Assembly: GCF_026967475.1 (NCBI RefSeq)
Contig: NZ_CP114058.1
Location: 1,054,001 to 1,118,000 of the forward strand
Length of the DNA: 64,000 nucleotides
Direction of reading: 5' to 3'
Source of the DNA: Rouxiella chamberiensis
Lineage (GTDB): Bacteria; Pseudomonadota; Gammaproteobacteria; Enterobacterales; Enterobacteriaceae
The notes under the pieces were generated by a model, which saw nothing but the letters and a program-made list of their open reading frames with translations, was not told where the DNA came from and ran no database searches. Numbering within the stretch: the stretch's first letter is position 1; each line of letters begins with the position of its first letter. The position numbers were made by a program, and so were the translations under genes. Positions 37,995 to 47,494 of this stretch are shown here, in pieces.

Positions 37995-39782
37995 TCATGC
38001 TCCCCTATCAAGAGCAGCTAAGTGGGTAATCTGTGGCCCGAACAAACTTTCCCTTTGTTTAAAGTGAGGCCACGAGTTTTGCGTAACTGCCTTTTTCTTA
38101 ACTAGCGTAAGATGATCGCCTGTTTCTGTTATGTGCCCGTGCTCCAGTAGGAAGATACGATCGGCATTTTTCAGCATTGATAACCGATGTGCGATCATAA
38201 TTATCGTGCGAGTTCCTGAAAGAGAATCTAATGCTGCAATAATTCTCTTTTCATTTTCGCTGTCCAGTCCTGCTGAAGTTTCATCCATTACAATGACCGT
38301 CGCCGGGCTGATCAACGCACGCGCCAGAGTAATGCGTTGACGTTGTCCGCCAGAAAAATGAGAACCACCATTTCTGCAGAGGGTTTGATATCCGAGTGGC
38401 AGCTCATCAATAAATTCGGAGGCCTGTGCGAGTTTAGCGGCACATTCGACTTGGGTCATGGTTGCACCGGGGCGACCAAGTCGTATGTTGTTCTCAATAG
38501 TATCGTTAAATAACCAGCTTTCCTGTGATACCCAGGCAATGTGATGGCGAAGGGTTGAGAGACTCACATCAGAATATTTGCGTTCACCCAAAAAGAACGT
38601 GCCAGATTGTGGGTCATAAAATCGCAGAAGTAGGTGGGCTAAGGTCGTTTTACCGCTTCCTGATGTACCCGCAATAGCAACTCGCTCACCTGGTTCAATG
38701 GTTAAACTCAACTCTTCCAGAACCTTTATAGAACTCTGCGGATAGCAGAAGCTGACGCGGTCAAAATGGATGCCAAACCCATGAGGTTGCAGAGTTGAAG
38801 AGGAATCCTCTACGCTCTCAGGTAGACGCTGCAGATTAAATATTCTTTCTGCGCTGACTTTGAGAGACTCCCATTGCCCACCAAGATGTAAAACTTCCAG
38901 CACCGGTAAAAGTGCTGCTGCCACAATGCTGATAATTAAAGGCAACCTCTCAATGGGAAGTGTTGATCGCTCAACAATAAAGAGGCTGCCAGCTAATAGA
39001 GTTATGAGTGTTATGGACATCAATGCATCCAGCAATGCCTGACCCGTTCCAACGTGTCTGCCATAATCACGTTGTGCCCGAATAAGTTGTTTATTGGCCT
39101 TCTCAAGCTTTCCGGCATAACGATGTTCCGCTCCGAACATCTGAATATCTTTCCAACCCTGAACTAGCTCAATGATCTGATTATTGAGCACCTGTTTCAG
39201 GTTAAGTGCCGTACTGCCATGTATTTTTAAACTCTCGGAGTTGAGTAAGGGAGTTGCCATGATCATCAGGGCACAGGGTAAAAATATTAGGCAAAGTAGG
39301 GGAGAAAGGAGTGCCAGCATAAGCAGCGCGATGCAAGGCATAACAAAAGCAGTCAGGTAATCAATCAGCAGGTGCGCATAAAAACGCTCCATAAATTCGG
39401 CATCACTTGTTGCTGTTGCGGCAACCTCACCAAGTGATTGTGTTCCGGTATAAGCGGGTGTCCCACGTGCCAGTCCATCAAAAATGTCCATTTGCAGGGT
39501 TTCAATCAGGGCAAAAGCCAAATCGTGTGATAACCATGCCAATGCCCATCGAGAGACCGCAGTGATTATTACGCACCCGATGAGAAGCCCACCATAAAAA
39601 ATGAATGTAGTTGGCGTTGCCCCACTTAATACGCTCATGCAGATCCAGCCAGCCATGACTATGCAGGTAAAGGCACCGCATTGTGTCAACAAACCGACAA
39701 GTAACGTCATAAACACGTGGCATTTATGCTCAGCCAAAGGCGACATAAGCGATTGCCATAGAGAAGGATGTTTTGTATTCAC
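37995..39782 (-). CDS. ABC half-transporter, permease-ATPase (YbtQ/IrtB-like)
   Basis: A 595-residue protein with an N-terminal six-helix ABC exporter-fold domain (residues 20-310) and a C-terminal ATPase: Walker A GTSGSGKTT near residue 373, signature FSGGQRQR near 474 and Walker B VIVMDETSAGLD. The GTG start overlaps the preceding gene's stop (GTGA), so it is translated with its partner half-transporter. Exporter-fold pairs of this type beside TonB receptors (YbtPQ, IrtAB) import ferric siderophores. Import rather than export is inferred from that resemblance and from the binding protein in the same operon. Confidence 0.82.
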   Translation of the reverse strand: MNTKHPSLWQSLMSPLAEHKCHVFMTLLVGLLTQCGAFTCIVMAGWICMSVLSGATPTTFIFYGGLLIGCVIITAVSRWALAWLSHDLAFALIETLQMDIFDGLARGTPAYTGTQSLGEVAATATSDAEFMERFYAHLLIDYLTAFVMPCIALLMLALLSPLLCLIFLPCALMIMATPLLNSESLKIHGSTALNLKQVLNNQIIELVQGWKDIQMFGAEHRYAGKLEKANKQLIRAQRDYGRHVGTGQALLDALMSITLITLLAGSLFIVERSTLPIERLPLIISIVAAALLPVLEVLHLGGQWESLKVSAERIFNLQRLPESVEDSSSTLQPHGFGIHFDRVSFCYPQSSIKVLEELSLTIEPGERVAIAGTSGSGKTTLAHLLLRFYDPQSGTFFLGERKYSDVSLSTLRHHIAWVSQESWLFNDTIENNIRLGRPGATMTQVECAAKLAQASEFIDELPLGYQTLCRNGGSHFSGGQRQRITLARALISPATVIVMDETSAGLDSENEKRIIAALDSLSGTRTIIMIAHRLSMLKNADRIFLLEHGHITETGDHLTLVKKKAVTQNSWPHFKQRESLFGPQITHLAALDRGA

Positions 39783-41497
39783 GTAGCACTCTCCACGGAT
39801 GTCTTAATCGAAGCGTAGTATCCATCGAGTCGGCTTAGCTGGGCAGGTGTGCCCTGCTCAAGAATCTTGCCTTCCTGCATCACCACAATATGATCGGCCT
39901 GAGCTACCGTCGTCAGGCGGTGCGCTATGCTAATAAGCGTGCATGTCCCACGCAGTGAAGCAATAACGTTCTCAAACGCAGATTCAGTGGCTACGTCCAG
40001 ATTCGAAGTCACTTCATCGAGGATAAGAATGGGTGATTTTTTTAACAAGGCGCGCGCAATTGCCAGTCTCTGGCGTTGGCCGCCTGACAGCAGCCCACCA
40101 TTTTCGCCAATACTCGTATCCAGCTGATGTGTAAGCCCCCGAACCCAGTCATCCAGTTGTGCCTGTTGCAATACCTGCCAGATTTCCGCATCAGTTGATT
40201 CCGGTCTACCTAAGCGCACATTTTCACCAAGCGAACCCGCAATAAGAAAAATGTCCTGTGTTACCCAGCTAATACGCGATCGCAGCTCTGCTATGGATAG
40301 CTGGTCAATGGGGACATCACCGAGAGATATCGCGCCGCTTTCGGGGCTGACAAAACGGGTTATTAACTGAATCAGGGTACTTTTTCCCGAACCTGAAGGG
40401 CCAATAAATGCGGTATGACGATTTTCGGCGATCTGAAGAGAGAGATTTTCAAAGAGAGGCTTCTGTTGGCCTGGCCAGCGGAATGTCACCGCTTCAAAGT
40501 GCATATTATGGTGAGCGGGTGGGATGTGAGGCGAGTTCGGCTCATGAAGGGTTGCAGTCGCTGCAGCCAACGCTTCCACCGCAGGTCGCATTGCTTGCGC
40601 AGCCCACAATGTATGGAAGACATTTTCCAACTGTAAAATGGGGCGGAAGGCTTCCCACGAAATAAATAGCGTAAAGAGTAAGACGTCCGTGTCAATCTTG
40701 CCTTCAACTGCCCGCCCTGCATTGATAATCAGCAGAACCGCGATGCCCAGTAAGGAAATCAAACGTGTCAAACCGCCACGTATCATGGTGACACGCAGAG
40801 TTGACATAGATTCATGACGCAGGAGTGCAGCGCGATCGACCATTTGTGCGCGAAATTGGGGTACGGCATTAAACGCCTTTAACGTGAGCATACCGCGCAG
40901 CGTATCCATAAGGTCATCGGCGAATTGTTGCATGGCCGCAAAGACGCCCACAATATGCGGCCGCTGATGGCGCATAAACAGCGCGTCGAGAACAGGACAG
41001 GCTACCATGAACAGCAGAAGAATGACGCCGGATATCAGGTCAATGCTCGCCAGTGTAGCAACTGTAATAATTCCTCCGATGATGGCCAAAAGCAGGGCGG
41101 GCAGATAACGACTATAAAAGCTTTCCATGGCTTCTGCGCCTTCCAACAACGTGGCCTGCAGTTGCGCTGCGGAGTGACTTTGCATTACCGCATATCCGGG
41201 AGCCAGAAGTGGACGAAAGAGCTGCTCACGAAATCGGGTTCTTACGTCGGCTGCCAGCTGTTCGATTTGTGTCGACCGTATAGCAATCAGCAATGACCTT
41301 ACCAGCACGTTACCGACTAACGTCAGTATCAGAGCGATATTCATGCCGGTATCAGACAAGAGGGCATGCTGGATAATGTGGGTAAACAGCCATGCCTGTG
41401 TCAGATAGCTAGCGGTGATTAACATCCCATAGAGTAGGTTTACCACGAGTGAAGGTGTGAATTGGGAAGTCAGTCCTGTAGAAGGTGATTTAATCAT
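39779..41497 (-). CDS. ABC half-transporter, permease-ATPase (YbtP/IrtA-like)
   Basis: A 572-residue half-transporter: transmembrane domain at residues 20-300, Walker A GPSGSGKST near residue 365, signature LSGGQRQRLA near 468 and Walker B ILILDEVTSNLD. It heterodimerises with the following gene, which overlaps it by four bases. It comes 43 bases after the binding-protein gene in a TonB receptor, binding protein, ABC, ABC operon, fitting inner-membrane handling of a ferric siderophore. Confidence 0.82.
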   Translation of the reverse strand: MIKSPSTGLTSQFTPSLVVNLLYGMLITASYLTQAWLFTHIIQHALLSDTGMNIALILTLVGNVLVRSLLIAIRSTQIEQLAADVRTRFREQLFRPLLAPGYAVMQSHSAAQLQATLLEGAEAMESFYSRYLPALLLAIIGGIITVATLASIDLISGVILLLFMVACPVLDALFMRHQRPHIVGVFAAMQQFADDLMDTLRGMLTLKAFNAVPQFRAQMVDRAALLRHESMSTLRVTMIRGGLTRLISLLGIAVLLIINAGRAVEGKIDTDVLLFTLFISWEAFRPILQLENVFHTLWAAQAMRPAVEALAAATATLHEPNSPHIPPAHHNMHFEAVTFRWPGQQKPLFENLSLQIAENRHTAFIGPSGSGKSTLIQLITRFVSPESGAISLGDVPIDQLSIAELRSRISWVTQDIFLIAGSLGENVRLGRPESTDAEIWQVLQQAQLDDWVRGLTHQLDTSIGENGGLLSGGQRQRLAIARALLKKSPILILDEVTSNLDVATESAFENVIASLRGTCTLISIAHRLTTVAQADHIVVMQEGKILEQGTPAQLSRLDGYYASIKTSVESAT

Positions 41498-41540
41498 AAC
41501 GGTCCTTAGGGCAGCGGCGTAATTACCGCTGCCACTTACC

Positions 41541-42635
41541 TTATTTGCCCGGCAACGCCGTCCAGAATGTTCCCTTTAGCGGCACTGAGAGCCACTCGCT
41601 GGTTACCGTATGTAGGGTTGCGTCGGGATCAACATCGGCAAACAGTGCTGGATGGAACATTTTTGCCATCGCTTCAATGCCGACGAAGTAGAGAGGGCTA
41701 TCGAAGAAGAACAGCCAGACGCCCCCCGTGTGTCCTGCTTTCACTGCCGGCAAGTTGGCTATTTCCGCCGCTTTCTGCAGGTGCGTGCTGCTCTGAGCAA
41801 CCTGCTGAGTACTCGCTCCAGTGCCTATCTGTAATCCGTCTCGGCTAACGGCTGAACCGCCGCCCATCAGGTAAAAATCAGGATTGCGCGCAAGGACATA
41901 TTCCGGGTTGAGCTTGCCAATGGGTGCACTGATCTTATCGGCACCAATATTGTGGCCTCCCGCCGCCGCGATAAAATCACTCATGTTGCCGGGACCGGAG
42001 GTGAAACAGCAGTCGCCTTTACCGGGATTAAGATGGAAGAACACGGAAGGACGCGTACTGACTGAATTCAGTCGCTTTTGAACCTCATCCATATGTTGCT
42101 GCCAGAAGGCAATAATTTGATCTGCTCTTGCCTTCTCATTCAGAACATCACCGAGTAATTTCAGGCTCGGCACTGTATTGGCCAGTGGTTTGCGGAAAAA
42201 ATCCACGAACACATAAGGAATGTGCGCAGCATCGAGTGCCTTGAGATCCGGTGGAATCGGACCGTAGAGGGTGAAAATAACCAGATCGGGTTTAGCCGCA
42301 ATGGTCGCTTCCATTGAAAAGGTGCCACTGTTCATGGTACCCAAAACTGGAATATTACGTGCCGCGGGATATTGCCTTGCAATCGCATCCCAGGTCGCCG
42401 GTGAGTAGCGTTGCAAATCGTCGCCCCAGCCAACAAGGTTGCTAAAGGGATCTTTCTCCAGTAGCGCCAGCGTTATAATGTGGCGGCTTTCGCCCAACAC
42501 AACGCGTTTCGCGGGACCCGGCAAAGTGACCTGACGCTGCAACATGTCGGTAACGGTGATTGTTGCCCAGGCGGATGGTGTGCTCCATGCAAAGCACATG
42601 ATTATCAGCAATGAAAACCAGTTTATTCTCTTCAT
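41541..42635 (-). CDS. Periplasmic ferric-siderophore binding protein (FecB/FepB-like)
   Basis: 364 residues from ATG 42635 with AAGGA five bases upstream; an upstream ATG at 42647 is possible. A signal peptide (FSLLIIMCFAWSTPSAWA) precedes a class III binding protein: ITVTDMLQRQVTLPGPAKRVV near residue 25 and KPDLVIFTLYGPIP near residue 107. No lipobox cysteine is present, so it is probably soluble. Three bases after the TonB receptor stop, it would shuttle the siderophore from the receptor to the ABC half-transporters. Confidence 0.85.
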   Translation of the reverse strand: MKRINWFSLLIIMCFAWSTPSAWATITVTDMLQRQVTLPGPAKRVVLGESRHIITLALLEKDPFSNLVGWGDDLQRYSPATWDAIARQYPAARNIPVLGTMNSGTFSMEATIAAKPDLVIFTLYGPIPPDLKALDAAHIPYVFVDFFRKPLANTVPSLKLLGDVLNEKARADQIIAFWQQHMDEVQKRLNSVSTRPSVFFHLNPGKGDCCFTSGPGNMSDFIAAAGGHNIGADKISAPIGKLNPEYVLARNPDFYLMGGGSAVSRDGLQIGTGASTQQVAQSSTHLQKAAEIANLPAVKAGHTGGVWLFFFDSPLYFVGIEAMAKMFHPALFADVDPDATLHTVTSEWLSVPLKGTFWTALPGK

Positions 42636-42650
42636 AAAATCCTTCATAAC

Positions 42651-44777
42651 TTACCAGCGATAGGAGAGGGTGGCGCTCAGTGAGCGGTCATAGCCGGTGC
42701 TACAGCTGGTGGTTGAACAACTCACCCAGTAATGTTTGTTGAACAGATTGTTCGCGTTGAGCGCCACATTCAGTCCATGCAGCTGGCTATTTACCTGACC
42801 AAGATCGTAACGAATGGCGGCATCTACCAGCGTGTAGTCCGGTACCTTGATGGTGTTGTTCGTATCGGCCCAGGTAGAACCGACATAGCGCACACCTGCG
42901 CCTAAGCCCAACGAGGCCAGTGGACCGCTTGCCACGGTATAGTTGCTCCACAATGAAGCCATGTTTTCCGGCATGGCGACGGGCATTTTGCCTTGGGCAC
43001 CTGCCACGTTGGATTTTGTGGTTTCGAGATCATTCCAGCTGTAGCTCGCGATAAGTTTCCACTGCTCCGTCAGGTTGGCTGTCGCAGAGGTCTCGATTCC
43101 TTTTGATGTGATCTGACCGGTCTGGACTTTGTTCAGTGAGTTATTGGGATCGATGGTCTGAACGTTATTCTGCTGCAAATCAAACCAGGCTAAGGTAAAT
43201 AGCGCATCTATCTGTTCAGGCTGGTATTTCACTCCCACTTCCCACTGCTTACCGGTGGTGGGTTTATAGGTTTCACCGTAAATATTTGTCCCCAGCACCG
43301 GCGCAAATGAGGTGGCATAACTCACATAAGGCGCCACACCGCTGTCGGTTATCCAGCTCAGGCCTGCCCGCCAGGTGGTGCGGTGGTCATCCTGCGAGGT
43401 GTATGTGTTATTGAGGCGATTTTTGGTATTGACCGACGCCCAGTCCTGACGCGCGGAAAGATCTACATTCAGATGCTGATACAGCGCGAGGCTGTTGGAG
43501 AGATACACACCGGTTTCATTGGCATTCTGCTGTGTGCTGGTGAACGCCGTAGTAGCGGGAAAGCGACCACTGCCGGTGGGCTGATAAATATCAATGCTGC
43601 TTGCACGTCCGTAGTTGAGATAGTAGTCCTCCCCGGTGTGACGAAAAGACAACCCGGCAACGCTGGAGCCGTGAACCGGCCCGGCATCCCACTCCTTTTT
43701 GAGGTTGTTATCTGTAGCGAAGATCTTTCCCTTGATACCAAACTCATAGGCAGCGCGATTGAGGGTCCGCATATCTGCCGCCAGCGCCGTACCGGAGAGC
43801 GTTTGTGTCATCAGGTCAGTTTCGGTATAGCGACTCGCAGAGTGGAAGCTCCAGCGATCGCCAAAGTTGTGGTCCAGTTCGTAACCCAGATTGGTCTGCG
43901 TCATGTGGTTGTCGAGGTTGGTGCCATCGAGATAACTGTTGCTGTCAACCTGACCATTGGGATTACTGCGCAGCGAGCCATAGAGCGGCAAGAATGCACG
44001 CGGCGGACCGAATTTATTACGGTTCACTGAGGCCAGTACTGTAAACCGGGTATCCGCATCAGGGAGCCACGTCAGTGAGGGTGCCAGATAGAGGGTGTCA
44101 TCGGGTACGTTGTCGAACTGCGTATTACTGTCACGTGCAACACCGACGATCCGATAGAGCAATGTCTTATCCTCATTGACCGGTCCTGACGTATCAAACT
44201 GCCCCTGCATACGACCGTGGCTGCCCGTTTGAATACCGACTTCATGCTGGGCGTTGAGCGTGGGATGCTTACTGATGCCATTTACAATGCCGCCAGGTGA
44301 GCCCGCTCCGTAAAGAAAACCGTTCGGTCCTCGCAGCACATCAAGCTGTTCTAATCCGTAAGGTTCATAGCGAACGTAGGACTGTTGGGTAGTGGAGCGT
44401 AATCCATCCAGCAGCGTACCGTTCAGCGTGGAATCAAACCCGCGAATATTGAAATAATCGAAACGCGATGAGATGGCAGAGGTTGAGGCAAAAACGCCGG
44501 GCGTGTACTGCAACGCCTGAGTCGTGCTCTGGACGTTGCGATCATCCATTTCACCCCGTGTAATGACGGAAACTGACTGAGGTGTTGCCAGCATGGATGA
44601 GTTGGTACGGCTTGCCGTTGTGCTGGTTTGCGAAACGTAACCTTTATCTGCAACGTTATCCCCACCGGCTGTAACGGTAAGCGTCTCTTCCGCCTGTACA
44701 CAACCGGCGTGTACCAGCAATGCGAGGCAGGTTAAAGGAGTCATCCAGCGCGTCCAATTTTTATTATTGTTTTCCAA
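42651..44777 (-). CDS. TonB-dependent siderophore receptor
   Basis: A 708-residue outer-membrane receptor. The signal peptide (LTCLALLVHAGCVQA) is followed at once by a TonB box, ETLTVTAG. The plug domain has SVSVITRGEMDDRNVQ and LDVLRGPNGFLYGAGSPGG, and the protein ends with a C-terminal aromatic (TLSYRW), as barrel insertion requires. The type is that of FoxA/FpvA-like hydroxamate or mixed siderophore receptors. It is first in the uptake operon. A decayed chorismate mutase and an AraC regulator lie upstream. Confidence 0.9.
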   Translation of the reverse strand: MENNNKNWTRWMTPLTCLALLVHAGCVQAEETLTVTAGGDNVADKGYVSQTSTTASRTNSSMLATPQSVSVITRGEMDDRNVQSTTQALQYTPGVFASTSAISSRFDYFNIRGFDSTLNGTLLDGLRSTTQQSYVRYEPYGLEQLDVLRGPNGFLYGAGSPGGIVNGISKHPTLNAQHEVGIQTGSHGRMQGQFDTSGPVNEDKTLLYRIVGVARDSNTQFDNVPDDTLYLAPSLTWLPDADTRFTVLASVNRNKFGPPRAFLPLYGSLRSNPNGQVDSNSYLDGTNLDNHMTQTNLGYELDHNFGDRWSFHSASRYTETDLMTQTLSGTALAADMRTLNRAAYEFGIKGKIFATDNNLKKEWDAGPVHGSSVAGLSFRHTGEDYYLNYGRASSIDIYQPTGSGRFPATTAFTSTQQNANETGVYLSNSLALYQHLNVDLSARQDWASVNTKNRLNNTYTSQDDHRTTWRAGLSWITDSGVAPYVSYATSFAPVLGTNIYGETYKPTTGKQWEVGVKYQPEQIDALFTLAWFDLQQNNVQTIDPNNSLNKVQTGQITSKGIETSATANLTEQWKLIASYSWNDLETTKSNVAGAQGKMPVAMPENMASLWSNYTVASGPLASLGLGAGVRYVGSTWADTNNTIKVPDYTLVDAAIRYDLGQVNSQLHGLNVALNANNLFNKHYWVSCSTTSCSTGYDRSLSATLSYRW

Positions 44778-44878
44778 GGTGTTCTCCGAAAATGTGTCGA
44801 CTTATTTGTCGGCTAAAAGTGTGTCAGTGAGACACTTGGCAAACAATCAGCAACACTTTCGCTAGCGGAACTCTTTCT

Positions 44879-45198
44879 TTAGGTGGAAAGCAAAAGGGAA
44901 CTTCCCGGCTTATCCGGGAAGTTCAGCAGGTAATCAGGTGTGGTTTTGCGCCGCCAAGCAATTGGGGTATCGATATACCAGGGGATAATGTGATGGAACA
45001 ATCCAATAACAAACGGTGGATCCATTCCCTCATCTTTGGCCCATTCCAGCCGGTCTATCAGCATGCTATCCACGCGTTCAGGGGCCGGAATGCTCTCACA
45101 TCAGGTTTGAATGGTGATGCAGCCAGCACATACGTCAGGTGCTTCTGCAACAGGGATATCAGATGGCGATCGATGGCATCGATGCCGGCCCTATTGTT
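44879..45198 (-). pseudogene. Chorismate mutase / isochorismate-pyruvate lyase (PchB-like) remnant
   Basis: The frame from 45073 reads VDSMLIDRLEWAKDEGMDPP then FVIGLFHHIIPWYID, the C-terminal helix of AroQ-type chorismate mutases such as PchB. Upstream, in another frame, RAGIDAIDRHLISLLQKHL matches the first helix of the same family. The frames join if one base is added near 45085 (giving PAPERV), but no start codon is present before RAGIDAID, so the N-terminus is lost. Next to a siderophore receptor this suggests a former salicylate step. Confidence 0.6.
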
Positions 45199-45380
45199 AT
45201 GCTTTCAGATTATTAATAACAATCATCAGAACTTTAGCTGTAGAAACTAATTCCTTAGAAATGATGAAGGTCTGGGCCAATTAAAACTGGTAACCCGTTA
45301 TTATTATGCGGTTATTAACATTAGATATTAAATGTTCAAGGCCTAAAGTGATAGACAGTTATCTAGATCCCCTTTACTGT

Positions 45381-45399
45381 GAGAATGATTATCAATATC
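45381..45399 (+). promoter_or_regulatory. Fur box
   Basis: GAGAATGATTATCAATATC matches the 19-bp Fur consensus GATAATGATAATCATTATC at 15-16 positions. It lies about 25 bases before the AraC-family gene, so iron-replete Fur would repress the activator and, through it, the uptake operon. Confidence 0.75.
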
Positions 45400-45424
45400 A
45401 TTTTTCGCATCGGGGAGAACGGTG

Positions 45425-46318
45425 ATGGAGCGACAACAGCGTGGCATGAAGGAGCGGGTAGAAAGCGGTGCACAGGTACTACTGAACGGCGATATTGCGC
45501 TGACCAGCGGCAGTGTAAAACCGCAACGTGCCATCTGGCACGATGAACAGCTTCATCTCGGCTTGAAAGTCATCATCATTGAAAGCGGTGAAATATTGTG
45601 CCGCTTCCCCCAGCAAAATGAGTTACATATCAAGGGACCTGCGCTGTGCGCTGTCTGGAATCAGGATATCGCACAGGCCAGCCAGTGTTTTCTTCCGGGT
45701 GCGGACCTGCGTTTCACAGCCGTTAATCTCTCCACTAACTCATTAAGTCAGTATCTGTGTGAGGATTCAATGAGCCGGTTAGAGGCAGGTATGAATCTTG
45801 ATCTTTCTGCTCAATCTAAAATGCGCATACAGGCCGCGCCAAAATGCCTGTGTGGACTTAAAGCCCAGCTTTTTACCAACCCTCTTGAGGGCGTTGCCCG
45901 TCAGCTTTATATGACAGGTAAAGCACTGGAGATTGTGGCGCATACTCTTGACAGTTTGAGTGCGAAAAATGGCGCGATTGGATCCGCGATGCCACGTTTG
46001 AGTACCGGTGATATCGCACGTTTGCACGATGTTAAAACGCTGCTGGCCGAGCGGATTGATTCACCGCCCTCTATTACAGAAATCAGCGCTCTGGTAGGTC
46101 TCAACACGCGTAAACTCACGACCGGGTTCAGACGATTATTTGATCAAAGCATATATGGCTATCTTCAGACACTTCGACTGGAAACCGCATGGCACATGCT
46201 CTCAAGCGGAGAGGCCAGCGTGTCGTCAGTGGCTTATCAGGTAGGTTATTCACCGGCTCATCTGTCGGTCGCATTTCGCAAGAAATACGGCTTTGCGCCT
46301 AAGGATATGCGGTGCTGA
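45425..46318 (+). CDS. AraC-family siderophore regulator (PchR/YbtA-like)
   Basis: About 297 residues. An N-terminal sensing domain (GLKVIIIESGEILCRF) is followed by two C-terminal HTH segments: ITEISALVGLNTRKLTTGFR near residue 215 and VSSVAYQVGYSPAHLSVAFR near residue 262. The length and the GSVKPQRAIWHDEQLHLGLK region resemble PchR/YbtA, which bind their ferric siderophore and activate the receptor operon. GGGGAG precedes the ATG, and the Fur box lies just upstream. Divergent from the receptor operon. Confidence 0.85.
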   Translation: MERQQRGMKERVESGAQVLLNGDIALTSGSVKPQRAIWHDEQLHLGLKVIIIESGEILCRFPQQNELHIKGPALCAVWNQDIAQASQCFLPGADLRFTAVNLSTNSLSQYLCEDSMSRLEAGMNLDLSAQSKMRIQAAPKCLCGLKAQLFTNPLEGVARQLYMTGKALEIVAHTLDSLSAKNGAIGSAMPRLSTGDIARLHDVKTLLAERIDSPPSITEISALVGLNTRKLTTGFRRLFDQSIYGYLQTLRLETAWHMLSSGEASVSSVAYQVGYSPAHLSVAFRKKYGFAPKDMRC

Positions 46319-46669
46319 ATAGAAAGTGGGCGAGATAATCATGTGTTGATCGAGCAGGCATGACAGGCAGCTTTGAGCAAGGAACACAAGTTTACCAAAG
46401 TCTTTACGACACAAGTTTCGCGCAACAGAGGGCCGTGCCATACTCACCTTAATTTAGATAAATATTTGTCCTGATCTTTTTCATTCTAGCTTGCATGCAC
46501 AATGGTATGCGGGATAGGGTTACTCAGCATCGCATACGCAGGCTTGTCGAGGCCAGCAAGCGACGTTTGAGTGCCAATTGAATGCATTTCAATGTGGTGC
46601 TTGTCGTCTCGCGAGGTACACGGCGGGAGCACTTGTAGGGAAAATGCCCACCAATTTGGGAGGTTCGGA
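46319..46669. other. Intergenic, nothing recognised
   Basis: About 350 bases between the AraC gene and the hypothetical gene. Short frames only; no terminator with a good T-run and no repeat unit seen. Confidence 0.35.
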
Positions 46670-47233
46670 GTGTGTCTTAGCGAAAAATATCTGCCTGTCT
46701 ATCAGTTTAACGAGAGACATTCATTGAACATTTTGGCCCCGCAAGCAGACATAATGGCAGCAGTGCTGAATTTCTGCCCTCAGGATGATTGGCTTTTCCG
46801 ATACGCCACAGCTGTCCGTGAGTTACCAATCCGGTTACTCGACCTGATACAGAGCCGACCCGCTTCGTTCCGCCAAGTATTTGGAATGGATAATTTCACA
46901 CTATTGGAGAAAAAAGGGGGTCGAGAATTGGTATTCGGCCTGGCTGGACGATTTTGGAAAGCAGATTATGGTCAATCAATCATAACAAATGCAGTCGACT
47001 TTCTCGCATTTAGTGAGCCCGGCACTGCCAAACTAACTCTCAGTTTTACCGTTGAGAAGCTCAGCGAAAGACAGACTCAATTAACCACGGAAACTCGGGT
47101 GTATTGTCTGGATAAAAATGCGCTACGCCGCTTTACCCCTTACTGGTATGTAATCAGGCCGGCAAGCGGCTTAATAAGACGAAGAATACTTAAAGCAATC
47201 AGTCACAGCGCTAGAAATGGAAATTATTTATAA
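46670..47233 (+). CDS. Hypothetical protein, START/SRPBCC-like
   Basis: 187 residues if begun at GTG 46670, which has GGGAGG six bases upstream; the frame is open from 46571. The pattern of an N-terminal strand (YLPVYQFNERHSLNI), a central FGLAGRFWKADYGQ, and a closing TRVYCLDKNALRRFTPYWYV with GLIRRRIL resembles SRPBCC-type hydrophobic-ligand proteins annotated as hypothetical. No catalytic residues or membrane segments stand out. Function unknown. Confidence 0.55.
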   Translation: MCLSEKYLPVYQFNERHSLNILAPQADIMAAVLNFCPQDDWLFRYATAVRELPIRLLDLIQSRPASFRQVFGMDNFTLLEKKGGRELVFGLAGRFWKADYGQSIITNAVDFLAFSEPGTAKLTLSFTVEKLSERQTQLTTETRVYCLDKNALRRFTPYWYVIRPASGLIRRRILKAISHSARNGNYL

Positions 47234-47494
47234 ACGACTAAAATGAGAATTTAGGCTCATTGCTTAAGAGTGTCAAATTTGCAATTAACCTCAAGCAGCT
47301 CACTGCAACGACGCGGGGCAGCGAAGAGCGGATGTTAATTTCACGACAAGCATAGATTGATTCGCAAGGCTGTTTTATCCATTTAATTAGTTACTAATGC
47401 AAATAAAGTACTAAAAATAACGATTTTTTAGGCATGTATTGGTATTGCTATTTAAGTCACCAAATAAATTCCTCTATCGTGGACGATTTAATTA

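Noticed and set aside
43383..44030. 215-codon plus-strand frame
   Set aside because: Antisense shadow of the TonB receptor, with no ribosome site or domain.
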